64,000 bases of DNA from Celeribacter halophilus (GTDB lineage Bacteria; Pseudomonadota; Alphaproteobacteria; Rhodobacterales; Rhodobacteraceae). The stretch spans positions 17,664 to 81,663 of the forward strand of contig NZ_FORY01000015.1 of the NCBI RefSeq assembly GCF_900114135.1. Reading direction: 5' to 3'. This document shows positions 26,958-37,061 of this stretch, one piece after another. Position numbers and translations under genes: made by a program. Numbering within the stretch: position 1 is the first letter of the stretch; each line of letters begins with the position of its first letter. Under the pieces are notes generated by a model. It saw nothing but the letters and a program-made list of their open reading frames with translations. It ran no database searches and was not told the origin of the DNA.

Positions 26958-27698
26958 TTACCGCCCCAAATAGACGTCAATGACGTCCTGATTTTGCGTC
27001 ACATGATCCAGAGACCCTTCGGCGAGCACCGATCCCTCGTGCAGCACTGTCACCTTGCACTCAAGTCGCCGGACAAATTCCATGTCATGCTCCACCACCA
27101 CCACAGCGCGGGTTTTCGCGGCTTCCTTGAGAATATCCGTGGTGTGTTCGCGCTCGCCGAGCGTCATGCCTGCGGCAGGTTCATCGACGAGGAGCAGCTT
27201 GGGGTCTTGGGCCAGAAGCATTCCGATTTCCAGCCATTGCTTTTGCCCGTGCGACAGTTCGCCGGATTTGCGCGACAGCTGATCGGACAAACCGATCTCA
27301 CCGGCGAGTTCCTCGACCTTGGCGAAATCAGCCGGCTTGGGGCGGAAGAACAGAACCTTCAGAGGGTTACGGTCATTATTCACCGCCATCAGTAGATTTT
27401 CAAACACGGTCTGGTCCTCGAACACCGTCGGGCGCTGGAATTTCCGGCCAATGCCCGCGCGCGCAATCCGTGCTTCGTTCATACCGACCAGATTGCGGGA
27501 CAGATCGCCCCAGAGCACCTTTCCCTCGTCGGGTTTCGTCTTGCCCGTCACAATATCCATAAATGTGGTTTTGCCCGCGCCGTTCGGACCGATGATCGCC
27601 CGCATTTCCGCAGGGCCGATAGAGAAGGACAGGTTGTTGATCGCCTTGAACCCGTCGAAAGATACGGAAATGCCGGAGACTTCGAGAAGTTGGCTCAT
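26958..27698 (-). CDS. urtD: Urea ABC transporter ATP-binding protein UrtD
   Basis: First ATPase of the urea importer, 246 residues, LivG-like. It has Walker A GPNGAGKTTFMDIVTG, the family marker RAGIGRKFQRPTVFEDQTVFENL, signature LSHGQKQWLEIGMLL and Walker B LLLVDEPAAGMTLGE. It overlaps urtC by 4 bases at its start and is 6 bases from urtE. Confidence 0.92.
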   Translation of the reverse strand: MSQLLEVSGISVSFDGFKAINNLSFSIGPAEMRAIIGPNGAGKTTFMDIVTGKTKPDEGKVLWGDLSRNLVGMNEARIARAGIGRKFQRPTVFEDQTVFENLLMAVNNDRNPLKVLFFRPKPADFAKVEELAGEIGLSDQLSRKSGELSHGQKQWLEIGMLLAQDPKLLLVDEPAAGMTLGEREHTTDILKEAAKTRAVVVVEHDMEFVRRLECKVTVLHEGSVLAEGSLDHVTQNQDVIDVYLGR

Positions 27699-28921
27699 TG
27701 TTCTGCCTCCTCTTCTCGCAGGCTGCCCTTATCCGGTCCCAAGGGCGCACCTTGGCGGTTGGGCGAGAGGCGTCCGGAGACAAGATCGAACAATCCGCCA
27801 ATGCCTTTCGGCGCGAACAGAGTGACAAGGACAAAGGACAGGCCAAGCAACACCAGCCACCAATCCACCCATTTGATCGTGTAAAACCCGAGGTTGATGT
27901 CAGGCGCCTGTCCTCCGGTGAAATAGGTGGACACCAGCGAGACAAACACGGCACCGATCACGGCTCCATAGAGACGCCCGCGCCCGCCGATGGCCACCCA
28001 AACCGCGAGGTAGATCGAGGCAATCGGCGCAATCTCCGCAGGGTTGATGATACCCGCCTGCGGATAATACAGCGCACCACCGATGGCCGCGAGAATGGCA
28101 GTCAGAGTGAAAACAAACAGTTTGAAACCTTCAACCGAATAGCCGAGAAACCGCACCCGCGCCTCGTCATCGCGTATGCCGCGAATGACCGATCCGAATT
28201 TTCCGGAGACCACAAAGGCCGCGATCAGGTAGGTGAGCAGCAAGGCAAATGCCGAAGCCCAAAAGAACCAGATCGAGATGTTGTCCTGTGAAATCGCATC
28301 CGCGCCGGGCAGGTTTTGCAACCCCGACAAACCGTTGTTGCCGCGCAACCCGCTGTCGTTCTGGAACAGGTAGAGCGAAAGCGCCAGCGTCATCGCCTGT
28401 GTCAGGATGGAGAGGTAAACCCCCGTCACCCGGGAGCGGAAGGCCAGCCAGCCGAACACCAGCGCCAGAATGCCGGGAACCAGCACGACAAGCGCAATCT
28501 GCGCCCAGAAGCTATGAGCAAATGACCAGACGAGAGGAAAGTCGCTCGACCCGACCACGCCGAAAATCTGTGATCCGATGGCATCGGAAATCTCGGAGGG
28601 CGTGGGCGGAATAGGCGCGTTCACCATGCTTTCGACCACAATGATCTTCGTGCGCGCATACATGAGCCACATGCCGATCATATAGCCGCCCAGCCCGAAA
28701 AAGGCGAAATGCCCGAGGCTCAGGATGCCCGTGTAGCCCCAGACGAGGTCCATCGCGATGGCAACCAGCGCCAGACAGAGCGTCTTGCCCAAGGTCTTGA
28801 CGAAAGAGGTCGAAAGCGCGCCGGTGCCATAGGCTTCCGACAGGAAAGTGACCACGAGGGTAAAGATCACAAGTACCGCAATGAACACCGGAAGGGAGGG
28901 GTTTTTCTTGAGAAAGTCCAT
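27695..28921 (-). CDS. urtC: Urea ABC transporter permease UrtC
   Basis: This is a 408-residue LivM-like permease with about ten hydrophobic segments and the family motif LSLGHFAFFGLGGYMIGMW after DLVWGYTGI. A GIRDDEARVRFLGYSVEGFKLFVF coupling region and a WAFRSRVTG-like loop are present. It is 3 bases from urtB and overlaps urtD, so expression is tightly coupled. Confidence 0.93.
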   Translation of the reverse strand: MDFLKKNPSLPVFIAVLVIFTLVVTFLSEAYGTGALSTSFVKTLGKTLCLALVAIAMDLVWGYTGILSLGHFAFFGLGGYMIGMWLMYARTKIIVVESMVNAPIPPTPSEISDAIGSQIFGVVGSSDFPLVWSFAHSFWAQIALVVLVPGILALVFGWLAFRSRVTGVYLSILTQAMTLALSLYLFQNDSGLRGNNGLSGLQNLPGADAISQDNISIWFFWASAFALLLTYLIAAFVVSGKFGSVIRGIRDDEARVRFLGYSVEGFKLFVFTLTAILAAIGGALYYPQAGIINPAEIAPIASIYLAVWVAIGGRGRLYGAVIGAVFVSLVSTYFTGGQAPDINLGFYTIKWVDWWLVLLGLSFVLVTLFAPKGIGGLFDLVSGRLSPNRQGAPLGPDKGSLREEEAEQ

Positions 28922-28924
28922 GAG

Positions 28925-30880
28925 TTAATCCCCCGCCGCGCGGCCCTTGAGGGCGATGATGCCCTTGGGCCGGAACTGGATGAAAATGATGATGAAAACG
29001 ATCATGTAGGTTTGTGCCGCAAGCGTGTTGGACGGGTTGAACCATTCGATTCCCTTTTGCAGAAAACCGATCATGGTCGCGCCCAGAAGCGTGCCCCAGA
29101 TATTGCCGACACCGCCCACAACCACGGTCATGAAGCTCTGCACGATGTAATCCGACCCCAATTCCGAGGTGACTTTCGCATAGAGCCCGATGGCAACCCC
29201 CGCGACCCCCGCGATGCCGGAGCCAAGCCCGAAGGTCAGCATGTTCACCTTGTCCGGATTGATCCCCATAGAGGCCGCCATGCGCGGGTTTTGCGTCACG
29301 GCACGGGTTTCAAGGCCAAGCCGCGTCTTCTTCATGATGAAGAGGAAGACCCCGAGGAACACAAGTGCGAGCACGAAAATCGCAATGCGTATGTAAGAGA
29401 TCGACACAACATCATTGATGGACAGCGCCCCGTCGAGCCAACCCGGAGAGGTGAGCGGGCGGGCCTGTGTCCCGAAGATATTCTTGGCAAGCTGTTGCAG
29501 CGCAATGGAGACACCGAAGGTCGCCAGAAGCGTCTCCAAGGGACGGTTATAGAGCCAGCGGATAATCAGCCGCTCCATCGCCACACCGGCAACAAAAGTG
29601 ACAGCAAAGGCCAGCGGGATCGCAAGGATGATCGAGACGGTGTAATCGGGGACGATCTGTTGCACCACATAGCCGGTGTAAGCGCCCATCATGATAAACT
29701 CGCCGTGGGCCATATTGATAACCCCCATCACGCCGAAGGTGATGGCAAGGCCGATCGCCGCGAGGAAATAGATCGAGGCCAGAGACAGGCCGTCGAGGGT
29801 CAGATCGAACATCTGGTTCAGCCCGACAGCGCGGTTGATAGAGGACAGCACCACCTCTGCGGCATCCGTGACGGCTTTGGACGGCTCGGCATAGACTTCG
29901 GCAAAGCGCACACCTGTGACCGCGTCCTCAATGGAGAATGAGGGATCGAACGGCGGCACCACGCCTTCACGCGCCAAAGCGACATAGGCCCGATCCCGCG
30001 CCTCTTGCGTGTTCAGCGCCGCCACAGGCACGCCGCCGACCATCCCGTCTTTGATATGGGCTTCCAGCGCCGATTTGCGCGCATCCGGAGACGGCTGCGG
30101 TTCCAAAGCTCCGGCAGCAATCATGAGCGCATAGCCTTCCGAAGCGGATAGATCCCGCGAGCCGGCACGCAATTCGCGCTTCACATTGGCCGTGTCAGGC
30201 AGATCTTCGGCATAGACCGTCTTGGTGGTCAAAACAGGGTTGAGCGCAGCACGAGCCTCCAGTGACAGCGCACCTTTAAAGCCGTTAATCGCGGTCACAC
30301 GGGCGGCCTCATCCGTGTCGTAAGAAATGGTCAAAAGCCGTTCCGTGACCTCTTTGAGCGCCTTGATGTCGGGATCAGGCTCCTGCGCAATGGACTCCCG
30401 CAAAGGCGCAAGGTGGGACGCTTCACCGTCACGCTGGATCGCCAGAATCGCCGCGCGGCGTCGCTCCGGATCCGGATCATTCAGTTGAAACTGCACCAAA
30501 GCCGCGCCGATCATCGCGCGGATCCCCGAATTCGGCTTGAGTTGCTTCAAATCGGATTTCTCCACAGTGCCGACACTCTGCCCCGTCGTGAAATCGAACA
30601 ATTCATAGGTTTTGCTGTCGCGTTTTTCCGCTTTGAAAAACAGCCCGTCACTCTGACGTTGCCACATGTCCTTGGACTGCCACGCCTGCAACACATCTTG
30701 CGCGGCGGGAAGCCCCGAACCGGCGAGCGCCTCAATCGCCGGAGCGATGGTTTTGCGCGAAGATTTGACGATGACCTCGGCGTGTTCTTGCAACACGTCC
30801 TGAACGGTCCGGTCCTGAGCCTGAGCCATCAAGGCGCAGGTGAGAAAGAGCAGGCAGGCTGCAACAAGGCGACGAAGCAT
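28925..30880 (-). CDS. urtB: Urea ABC transporter permease UrtB
   Basis: The 651-residue protein has two parts. Residues 1-20 form a signal peptide, and residues about 25-330 form a soluble helical region with repeated short segments (EKRDSKTYELFDFTTG, RRAAILAIQRDG, AVTGVRFAEVY). Residues about 355-651 form the LivH-like permease (AIGLAITFGVMGVINMAHGEFIMMGAYTGYVVQ). UrtB proteins often carry this extracytoplasmic N-terminal extension, which LivH lacks. It pairs with UrtC. Confidence 0.92.
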   Translation of the reverse strand: MLRRLVAACLLFLTCALMAQAQDRTVQDVLQEHAEVIVKSSRKTIAPAIEALAGSGLPAAQDVLQAWQSKDMWQRQSDGLFFKAEKRDSKTYELFDFTTGQSVGTVEKSDLKQLKPNSGIRAMIGAALVQFQLNDPDPERRRAAILAIQRDGEASHLAPLRESIAQEPDPDIKALKEVTERLLTISYDTDEAARVTAINGFKGALSLEARAALNPVLTTKTVYAEDLPDTANVKRELRAGSRDLSASEGYALMIAAGALEPQPSPDARKSALEAHIKDGMVGGVPVAALNTQEARDRAYVALAREGVVPPFDPSFSIEDAVTGVRFAEVYAEPSKAVTDAAEVVLSSINRAVGLNQMFDLTLDGLSLASIYFLAAIGLAITFGVMGVINMAHGEFIMMGAYTGYVVQQIVPDYTVSIILAIPLAFAVTFVAGVAMERLIIRWLYNRPLETLLATFGVSIALQQLAKNIFGTQARPLTSPGWLDGALSINDVVSISYIRIAIFVLALVFLGVFLFIMKKTRLGLETRAVTQNPRMAASMGINPDKVNMLTFGLGSGIAGVAGVAIGLYAKVTSELGSDYIVQSFMTVVVGGVGNIWGTLLGATMIGFLQKGIEWFNPSNTLAAQTYMIVFIIIFIQFRPKGIIALKGRAAGD

Positions 30881-30905
30881 AAAATCTCTTTCCGAAATGA
30901 AGTGC

Positions 30906-30931
30906 GGAAGGGCGACGCTGGCCGCCCCTCC
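30906..30931 (-). terminator. Attenuator-type hairpin between urtA and urtB
   Basis: On the transcribed minus strand GGAGGGGCG and CGCCCTTCC form a 9-pair stem (one G-U) with an 8-base loop, with no T-run. Such hairpins after a binding-protein gene often protect its mRNA and lower expression of the permease genes. Confidence 0.5.
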
Positions 30932-30947
30932 TGACGTTTCAAAGCAC

Positions 30948-32243
30948 TCAGTAGTTGGATTTCAACTGAACACAGGTTTCGGTTTCGGTGTTGTACATGC
31001 CACAGCCGAGGTCTTTCCAATCGGACTTGAGCACGGCAGATTCGGGCAGGAAGTCTGTCCACGCATCGCCCGGAACTTCTTCGGTCTGGGAAATGATGTC
31101 GAACTGGCCGTCATCCAGAATTTCCCCGATGAGAACCGGTTTGGAGAGATGGTGGTTCACATTCATGACCGCGGTGCCACCTGTCAGGTTCGGGAATTCC
31201 TGACCATACATCTCGGAACGCACCGCATCGACATCGGTGGTGCCTGCGGCTTCAACCGCGTTCACCCACATATTGAAGCCGATATAGTGTGCTTCCATCG
31301 GATCATTGGTCACGCGGGCATCATCACCGATAAACGCGTGCCATGCTTCGATGAACGACGCATTTTCCTCGGTATCAGCGGACATGAAGTAGTTCCATGC
31401 CGCGAGATGGCCGACAAGGTTTGATGTGTCGAGGCCGGAAAGCTCTTCTTCGCCCACAGAGAAGGCGACAACCGGAATATCATCGGCAGACACACCGGCG
31501 GCGGCCAGTTCCTTATAGAAACCGATATTGGCATCCCCGTTGATGGTGGAGATCACGCCGACCTTCTTGCCATCCGCGCCCAGCGCCACGACATCCGCCA
31601 CAATCTTGGACCAGTCGGAATGACCGAAGGGGGTGTAGTTGACGAAAATATCCTCTTCCGCGATGCCCTTCGACTTGAGGTAGCTTTCAAGGATGCTGTT
31701 CGTCGTGCGCGGGTAGACATAGTCCGTGCCGAGCAGCGCGAATTTCTCGACGCCCAGTTCATCAAGGAAATAATCTGTGGCCGGAATCGCCTGCTGGTTC
31801 GGTGCGGCGCCGGTGTAGAACACGTTTTTCGAGCTTTCCTCGCCCTCGTATTGCACCGGATAGAAAAGCAGACCGTTGAGTTCTTCGATCACCGGCAGGA
31901 CGGATTTACGCGACACCGAGGTCCAGTTGCCAAAAATCACATCGACATTTTGCACCGTCAAAAGCTCGCGTGCCTTTTCGGCAAAGAGCGGCCAGTCGGA
32001 GGCCGGATCGACCACCACAGCTTCGAGGTCACAGCCCAAAAGACCGCCCTTCTCGTTTTGCTGCTCCACCAGCATCAGCATCGCATCTTTCAACGTGGTC
32101 TCGGAAATCGCCATTGATCCCGACAGGGAGTGCAAGACCCCGACCTTGATCGGACAATCGGCGGCGAATGCACCGGAGGCAATCGCAGTGCTCGCAAACA
32201 GCGCAGAGGCCAGCGTGGCTTTGAGTTGAATTTTCACTTCCAT
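30948..32243 (-). CDS. urtA: Urea ABC transporter substrate-binding protein UrtA
   Basis: This is a 431-residue periplasmic binding protein of the AmiC/UrtA family. A signal peptide, MEVKIQLKATLASALFASTA to AFAA, precedes DCPIKVGVLHSLSGSMAISETTLKDA. Family segments FGNWTSVSRKSVLPVIEELNGLLFYPVQYEGEE and YVYPRTTNSI point to UrtA. ATG 32243 has AAGGG about 4 bases upstream; a longer frame from 32294 was rejected. It leads the operon and captures urea or short amides outside. Nitrogen control is usual for this family but I could not find a clear sigma-54 or NtrC site. Confidence 0.94.
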   Translation of the reverse strand: MEVKIQLKATLASALFASTAIASGAFAADCPIKVGVLHSLSGSMAISETTLKDAMLMLVEQQNEKGGLLGCDLEAVVVDPASDWPLFAEKARELLTVQNVDVIFGNWTSVSRKSVLPVIEELNGLLFYPVQYEGEESSKNVFYTGAAPNQQAIPATDYFLDELGVEKFALLGTDYVYPRTTNSILESYLKSKGIAEEDIFVNYTPFGHSDWSKIVADVVALGADGKKVGVISTINGDANIGFYKELAAAGVSADDIPVVAFSVGEEELSGLDTSNLVGHLAAWNYFMSADTEENASFIEAWHAFIGDDARVTNDPMEAHYIGFNMWVNAVEAAGTTDVDAVRSEMYGQEFPNLTGGTAVMNVNHHLSKPVLIGEILDDGQFDIISQTEEVPGDAWTDFLPESAVLKSDWKDLGCGMYNTETETCVQLKSNY

Positions 32244-32787
32244 ATTCCCTTGTTGGAAGCCGCAGAACTGTCGCGCGCTTTCATAAGAAAGCATCCATTA
32301 TTTTGATTTTTATGGATAAAACGCCAACAGCCCCCTTATGCAGCGTTAAAGATTTATATCTTTTGCGTCCAGATCATCAGACCCCGACACATGTCCCCAC
32401 GGCACGTCGTGACCTGTCTTTGCCTTTCGGTCTCCGTAAAGAGCACTCAAGGGGTCGACCACATGCCGCACAGAAAGTCTGGAGTTGCGCAAAACATGCA
32501 CACAAGACTCTAAAGAAAATCACAGACAACAAATACAGAAGGGGCAGAAGATGCCCGCTTCTTAAGCGCTCGACTGCATCTGTGACACATTGATGTGCAC
32601 AAAACAAACACGCTTTTCAGGGGATATCTCCCGCGAATCCACCCGTAACAAGTAAGCAAAGAAGGAAAAGCGTGCGGGGTCTCAACACAATATTAGGAGC
32701 TTTCTGCCATGCTGCGACCAGTTGGCCCACCTCTGATGGGGAAAGGCCATACTGGATTTGCGTATCAAGATGACTACGGAGCGTGGG
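32244..32787. other. Divergent intergenic region urtA-chemoreceptor
   Basis: This is about 540 bases that must carry the urtA promoter and the chemoreceptor leader. It is AT-richer near 32281-32340. I looked for a sigma-54 (GG-N10-GC) element and NtrC-like repeats on the minus strand and found none convincing. An open frame at 32303-32593 has no ribosome site or family resemblance and is not called. Confidence 0.4.
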
Positions 32788-35565
32788 ATGAAAGATCGAC
32801 TTGGAAATATTTTTGGCTCTGTCGCAGCTAAAATTCTCGGGATTTTATGTGCACTTGTCGGCACAACACTCGCTGCGATTCTGGTGTCCGGTTCACTGAT
32901 TTCCACAATCAACGAAGAAGCCGAATCGCTCGTTTCCTCCTCCCTGCCCCCTTTGGAAACGGCCTCTGATATTTCCAATGCGGTCTCGGATTTGAAAGAT
33001 GCCGTCAACAATTTACTGGTCACCAACTCCCATCTGGCAATCGAAGACGCGGTTCATGGCATCCAAAAAGCCAACGACACCCTACATGCACATATGCTGG
33101 AGGCCGATCAGAACCGCTATCCGGACTTGTCCAAAGAAATGGCAACACTCGCCACCAATCTCGAAACGCTGGAGCAGGCGCGTCAACAAGAGCTGACGGC
33201 ACAAAACCTGAATATGAAAGCGCTGGCCCAACTCAGCCAGGATGCGCGCATTCTCAGCGACACACTGCAAAGCCAGATTGACGGAGCCTCCTTCTCCCTT
33301 TTGCTGGCGGGGAATACCGCGACCGCAAAATCGACCTACAATATAAACCAACTGCTCAAACGCGAGGTTGAGGCGCTCAAGCTCGCGTTGCTCCTGAAGG
33401 CCGAATTGAACCTCTCCGTCGGCCTTACACAGGCTCTGCTGGAAACCAGCGATCTCGGCCAACACAAAGAGATCCACGACAACGCTCTGGAGGGAATGGC
33501 CCGCATCGACGCGATTCTCGAAGACATGCAAAGCAACAAAACTGCCGCCGAATACATAGAACAGCTTCGCATGTCCCTGTCCTTCCACAAAGAGTTTCTG
33601 AACTTAACGCCTACAGAAATGAAAATCCGTGCCCGCCATCTGCACAGCGCACAGAACAAGCTTGATGCAGAAATTTCAAATGTGGTGGAAACAACTTTGT
33701 CCGTGCTCGACAAGGAAAGCAGAATCACGTTCTCAACCAACGAAGCCGTGCTGAATGACCTGCTGAACACGGATGTCCGCGAAATCACAGATCTCGCACG
33801 TCTGGACGCTACGATCAAAACAGTCCTTATCAAGGCCATGCAGGGTGCCGCCTCGAATAACAGTGGGTATATTCAAGCCCTTCAATTCGAAATCGACGAG
33901 ATCGTTCCCAAAATCAGTGCAAAGGCCTCCATCCTCCCAGAAAAGGTCCAATCCATCCTGTCTTCGGTTCTCGCACAGGTGCATCCTGAAACCGGCCTTC
34001 TTGCAACCCGCCTCAAAGCCTTAAACGCACGCAGCGACGGTTTCGTCGCGACCTCCGCCGTCTCCGAAGATCTCCTCAGCATCTCGAAGATCGCCGTCAC
34101 TATTTCAAACGACTCCATTGTCGACATCTCGCACGCAAGTCAGGTCTTGATGTCAGATGCGCAAGACGCGTCCACAACAATGAACGGAATTACCGCCTTT
34201 GCCATCGCAATCGTGCTGGCCGCTCCGGTCTTGACCTACATCTTCATCATGCGACCACTGAGTGCCGTAACCGCCAGCACCGAACGCCTCGCCATTGGAG
34301 ATATGTCTGAAATCCGGCGTGTCGGCGGACGTTACGGAGAGATCGCACGACTCTTCTCTGCCTTGACCGTGTTCCGGAACAATCTTGTCGAAAAAGAGCG
34401 CATGGAGGCGGAGGCGGTTGAGCGCGTACAGAAAGAAGCCGAAGCCGAGGCAAAGGTCGCAGAAGAAAAACGTGCCCGCGAAATTGCCGAGCAGCAAAGA
34501 AAAGAAGAGCAAGAACGCCGCGAACGCGAACAAGAAGCCCGTGCAGAAGCAGAGCGTCGCAAACTCGAAGAAGCCGCCGAAGCCGAGCGCAAGGCACGGC
34601 ACGAAGAACAAACCGCAGTCGTCAATGCGTTGGCAGAAGGGCTCCGTCGTCTCTCCAATGGAGATGTGCGCATGACAATCGAACAAGAATTCCCCGAAAG
34701 CTATGAACAACTGCGCCAAGACTATAATGCCGCCGTCTTGTCTCTGCGTTCCGTCGTCGAACAGCTTTCCGGCACATCGCAAACGATCCACGCAAATTCG
34801 AATGAAATCTCGAATGCCGCGAATGATCTGTCCCAGCGCACTGAACGGGCAGCCTCAATGTTGGGCGAAACCGCTTCCGCACTGACCCAGTTGACTGCAG
34901 CCGTGAAATCTGCAGCCGATGGGGCCGCCTCTGCAAATGAAACGGTAAGTGGCGCCAAAACCAATGCGCAAAACGCAAGCACAGTCGTGGAACAGGCCAT
35001 TTCGGCTATGGACGCAATTTCGGACTCCTCTGACAAGATTTCCAAAATTATCTCTGTCATTGACGATATCGCGTTCCAGACCAACCTGCTCGCGCTCAAC
35101 GCCGGTGTAGAAGCCGCTCGCGCCGGAGACGCCGGTCGTGGCTTTGCCGTGGTTGCCTCGGAAGTTCGCGCCCTTGCCCAGCGCTCCTCGGAAGCCGCGC
35201 GGGAAATTAATGCCCTGATTTCGGTCTCCGGACAGGAAGTCGGACGCGGTGTCGCTCTCGTTGATCAGACCGGTGAGGCGCTCCGCTCCATCGTGCAGGA
35301 TGTCTCCGTCATCTCGACACATATGTCCGAAATTGCCACATCCGCAGAACAGCAATCTGCCGGCATTTCCGAAATCAACACGGCAGTCGCCAATCTCGAT
35401 CAGACAACCCAGCAAAACGCCGCCATGTTTGAAGAGACCACTGCGGCAAGCTTCTCTCTGGCAAATGAGGCTTCCACCCTCAATGAGATTGTGAAGCAAT
35501 TCGTCTTGAGTGAGGCTCCCGTAGGCGAGGAAGTGCATGATGCCCCTGTGATGCTCGCCTCATGA
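32788..35565 (+). CDS. Large methyl-accepting chemotaxis protein with two HAMP-like regions
   Basis: This is a 925-residue transmembrane chemoreceptor. Layout: TM1 residues about 12-38; a long, almost wholly helical periplasmic sensor of about 425 residues; TM2 about 468-490 ([20 protein letters not shown]); HAMP to about 545; a Glu/Ala/Arg-rich charged coiled coil about 545-610; a second HAMP-like stretch about 611-665; and the signalling domain with hairpin tip [20 protein letters not shown] near 760-780. There is no CheR-docking pentapeptide at the C-terminus (ends VMLAS). ATG 32788 has GGAG 6 bases upstream. The ligand is unknown. It diverges from urtA, and no chemotaxis genes adjoin it. 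Confidence 0.88.
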   Translation: MKDRLGNIFGSVAAKILGILCALVGTTLAAILVSGSLISTINEEAESLVSSSLPPLETASDISNAVSDLKDAVNNLLVTNSHLAIEDAVHGIQKANDTLHAHMLEADQNRYPDLSKEMATLATNLETLEQARQQELTAQNLNMKALAQLSQDARILSDTLQSQIDGASFSLLLAGNTATAKSTYNINQLLKREVEALKLALLLKAELNLSVGLTQALLETSDLGQHKEIHDNALEGMARIDAILEDMQSNKTAAEYIEQLRMSLSFHKEFLNLTPTEMKIRARHLHSAQNKLDAEISNVVETTLSVLDKESRITFSTNEAVLNDLLNTDVREITDLARLDATIKTVLIKAMQGAASNNSGYIQALQFEIDEIVPKISAKASILPEKVQSILSSVLAQVHPETGLLATRLKALNARSDGFVATSAVSEDLLSISKIAVTISNDSIVDISHASQVLMSDAQDASTTMNGITAFAIAIVLAAPVLTYIFIMRPLSAVTASTERLAIGDMSEIRRVGGRYGEIARLFSALTVFRNNLVEKERMEAEAVERVQKEAEAEAKVAEEKRAREIAEQQRKEEQERREREQEARAEAERRKLEEAAEAERKARHEEQTAVVNALAEGLRRLSNGDVRMTIEQEFPESYEQLRQDYNAAVLSLRSVVEQLSGTSQTIHANSNEISNAANDLSQRTERAASMLGETASALTQLTAAVKSAADGAASANETVSGAKTNAQNASTVVEQAISAMDAISDSSDKISKIISVIDDIAFQTNLLALNAGVEAARAGDAGRGFAVVASEVRALAQRSSEAAREINALISVSGQEVGRGVALVDQTGEALRSIVQDVSVISTHMSEIATSAEQQSAGISEINTAVANLDQTTQQNAAMFEETTAASFSLANEASTLNEIVKQFVLSEAPVGEEVHDAPVMLAS

Positions 35566-35675
35566 TCCGAAACTCTACGAAAAATCGGAGAAACTCTTGA
35601 TATGCCTCAATGCAACCCACACCAATCTAGCGGCATCTAATTCAATATAATTTCGCCAGTCAGCAAGGATTGATC

Positions 35676-37061
35676 GTGACCATATTCCAGAACACCCCGT
35701 TCGACCAACTTGAGGTCGGGATGGAAGCAGAAGTCCGTCGTCTCTGTGTCGCAGATGACCTTTATGTCTTTGCCCATGCGTCCGGCAATCTCAACCCTAT
35801 GCACCTTCCGAAAGAGGATGGGGACAGGGACGGAAAGCCGGAATCCGTTGCACCTTCCAGTTGGGTTGGGTCGCTCATTTCCGCCGTGCTCGGGAACAAG
35901 CTTCCCGGACCGGGCACCCTCTATAAATCTCAAAATTTGAGATTTCATGCGCGGGCTCATGCCGGTGATGAGCTAATCGCCCGCGTCAAACTCATTCGCA
36001 AAAGTAGCAACCGGAGTGCAACTTTCGAAACGACTGTGACCCTTGCCGACGGAACAGTCCTCATCGACGGTGAAACCGAAGTCATTGCGCCTGCCACGAA
36101 AGAAAGTTTTGACATTCATGATGTGCCCGGACTGACCGTCGAAAGCCATCGGCACTTCGACAAATTGCTAGAAATGTCCGAAGACCTCCCTGCAACACGC
36201 ATGGCGGTTGTGGCACCGGAAGAAGAAAACGCACTCCGTGGCGCAATGATGGCAGCCGAGCACAAGCTGATCCAACCCATCCTCCTTGGAGATCAGGACA
36301 AAATCCATAGCACCGCCAAGGCGCTTGGGATCACGCTCGACAAAATTGAGTTGATCCATTGCGCCACGCATCACGAAGCCGCCCAACTGGCCGTCACCAT
36401 GGTCCGCGACGCGCGCGCAAATGCGATCATGAAAGGCCACATGCACACAGACGATTTGTTGCGGCCGATCCTGAATTCCCGCAACGGCCTGAAAACCGGT
36501 CGCCGTCTCAGTCATATATTCGTCATGGATGTGCCCGGCCTGGATCACCTCCTGATGGTCTCCGACGCAGCGATCAACATCGCGCCCGACCTCCCGACCA
36601 AGGTCGACATCGTCCAGAATGCAATCGACTTGGCCATCAGCCTCGGGATCGAGACCCCGAAAGTGGGCGTCCTTTCCGCAGTCGAAACGGTAAACCCGAA
36701 AATCCCGTCAACGCTCGACGCGGCCGCGCTCTCGAAAATGGCCGACCGCGACCAGATCAAAGGTGGCATTGTGGACGGACCGCTGGCAATGGACAACGCC
36801 ATCAGCCTTTCGGCCGCACGCACCAAAGGCATCAAAGGCGGCGTGGCCGGACATGCGGATATCCTGATCGTCCCCAATCTGGAAAGCGGCAATATGCTGG
36901 CGAAAGAGCTGACATTCATCGCCCATGCCGAAGCCGCCGGTGTCGTCATTGGCGCCCGATGTCCGATCGTTCTGAACTCCCGCTCGGATAGTGACAAGTC
37001 GCGACTGGCCTCATGTGCCGTCGCAGCACTTCACGCAAAACGCGCACGGGAGATCACCTGA
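35676..37061 (+). CDS. MaoC-like hydratase fused to phosphate acetyltransferase
   Basis: The protein has 461 residues. Residues about 1-145 form a hot-dog MaoC-like enoyl-CoA hydratase domain (VFAHASGNLNPMHLP, PGPGTLYKSQNLRFHARAHAGDELIARV). Residues about 155-461 form a phosphate acetyl/butyryltransferase (NAIMKGHMHTDDLLRPI, LSHIFVMDVPG, IVDGPLAMDNAISL, ADILIVPNLESGNMLAKEL). It should interconvert acyl-CoA and acyl phosphate with AckA. The GTG at 35676 with AAGGA 6 bases upstream was chosen over TTG 35670. It overlaps ackA by one base (TGATG). Confidence 0.9.
   Translation: MTIFQNTPFDQLEVGMEAEVRRLCVADDLYVFAHASGNLNPMHLPKEDGDRDGKPESVAPSSWVGSLISAVLGNKLPGPGTLYKSQNLRFHARAHAGDELIARVKLIRKSSNRSATFETTVTLADGTVLIDGETEVIAPATKESFDIHDVPGLTVESHRHFDKLLEMSEDLPATRMAVVAPEEENALRGAMMAAEHKLIQPILLGDQDKIHSTAKALGITLDKIELIHCATHHEAAQLAVTMVRDARANAIMKGHMHTDDLLRPILNSRNGLKTGRRLSHIFVMDVPGLDHLLMVSDAAINIAPDLPTKVDIVQNAIDLAISLGIETPKVGVLSAVETVNPKIPSTLDAAALSKMADRDQIKGGIVDGPLAMDNAISLSAARTKGIKGGVAGHADILIVPNLESGNMLAKELTFIAHAEAAGVVIGARCPIVLNSRSDSDKSRLASCAVAALHAKRAREIT

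Noticed and set aside
32244..32500. Search for a sigma-54/NtrC promoter of urtA
   Set aside because: No GG-N10-GC element with adequate flanks was found on the minus strand.
32303..32593. 96-residue open frame between urtA and the chemoreceptor
   Set aside because: No ribosome site, odd composition and no family resemblance; it lies in the divergent promoter region.
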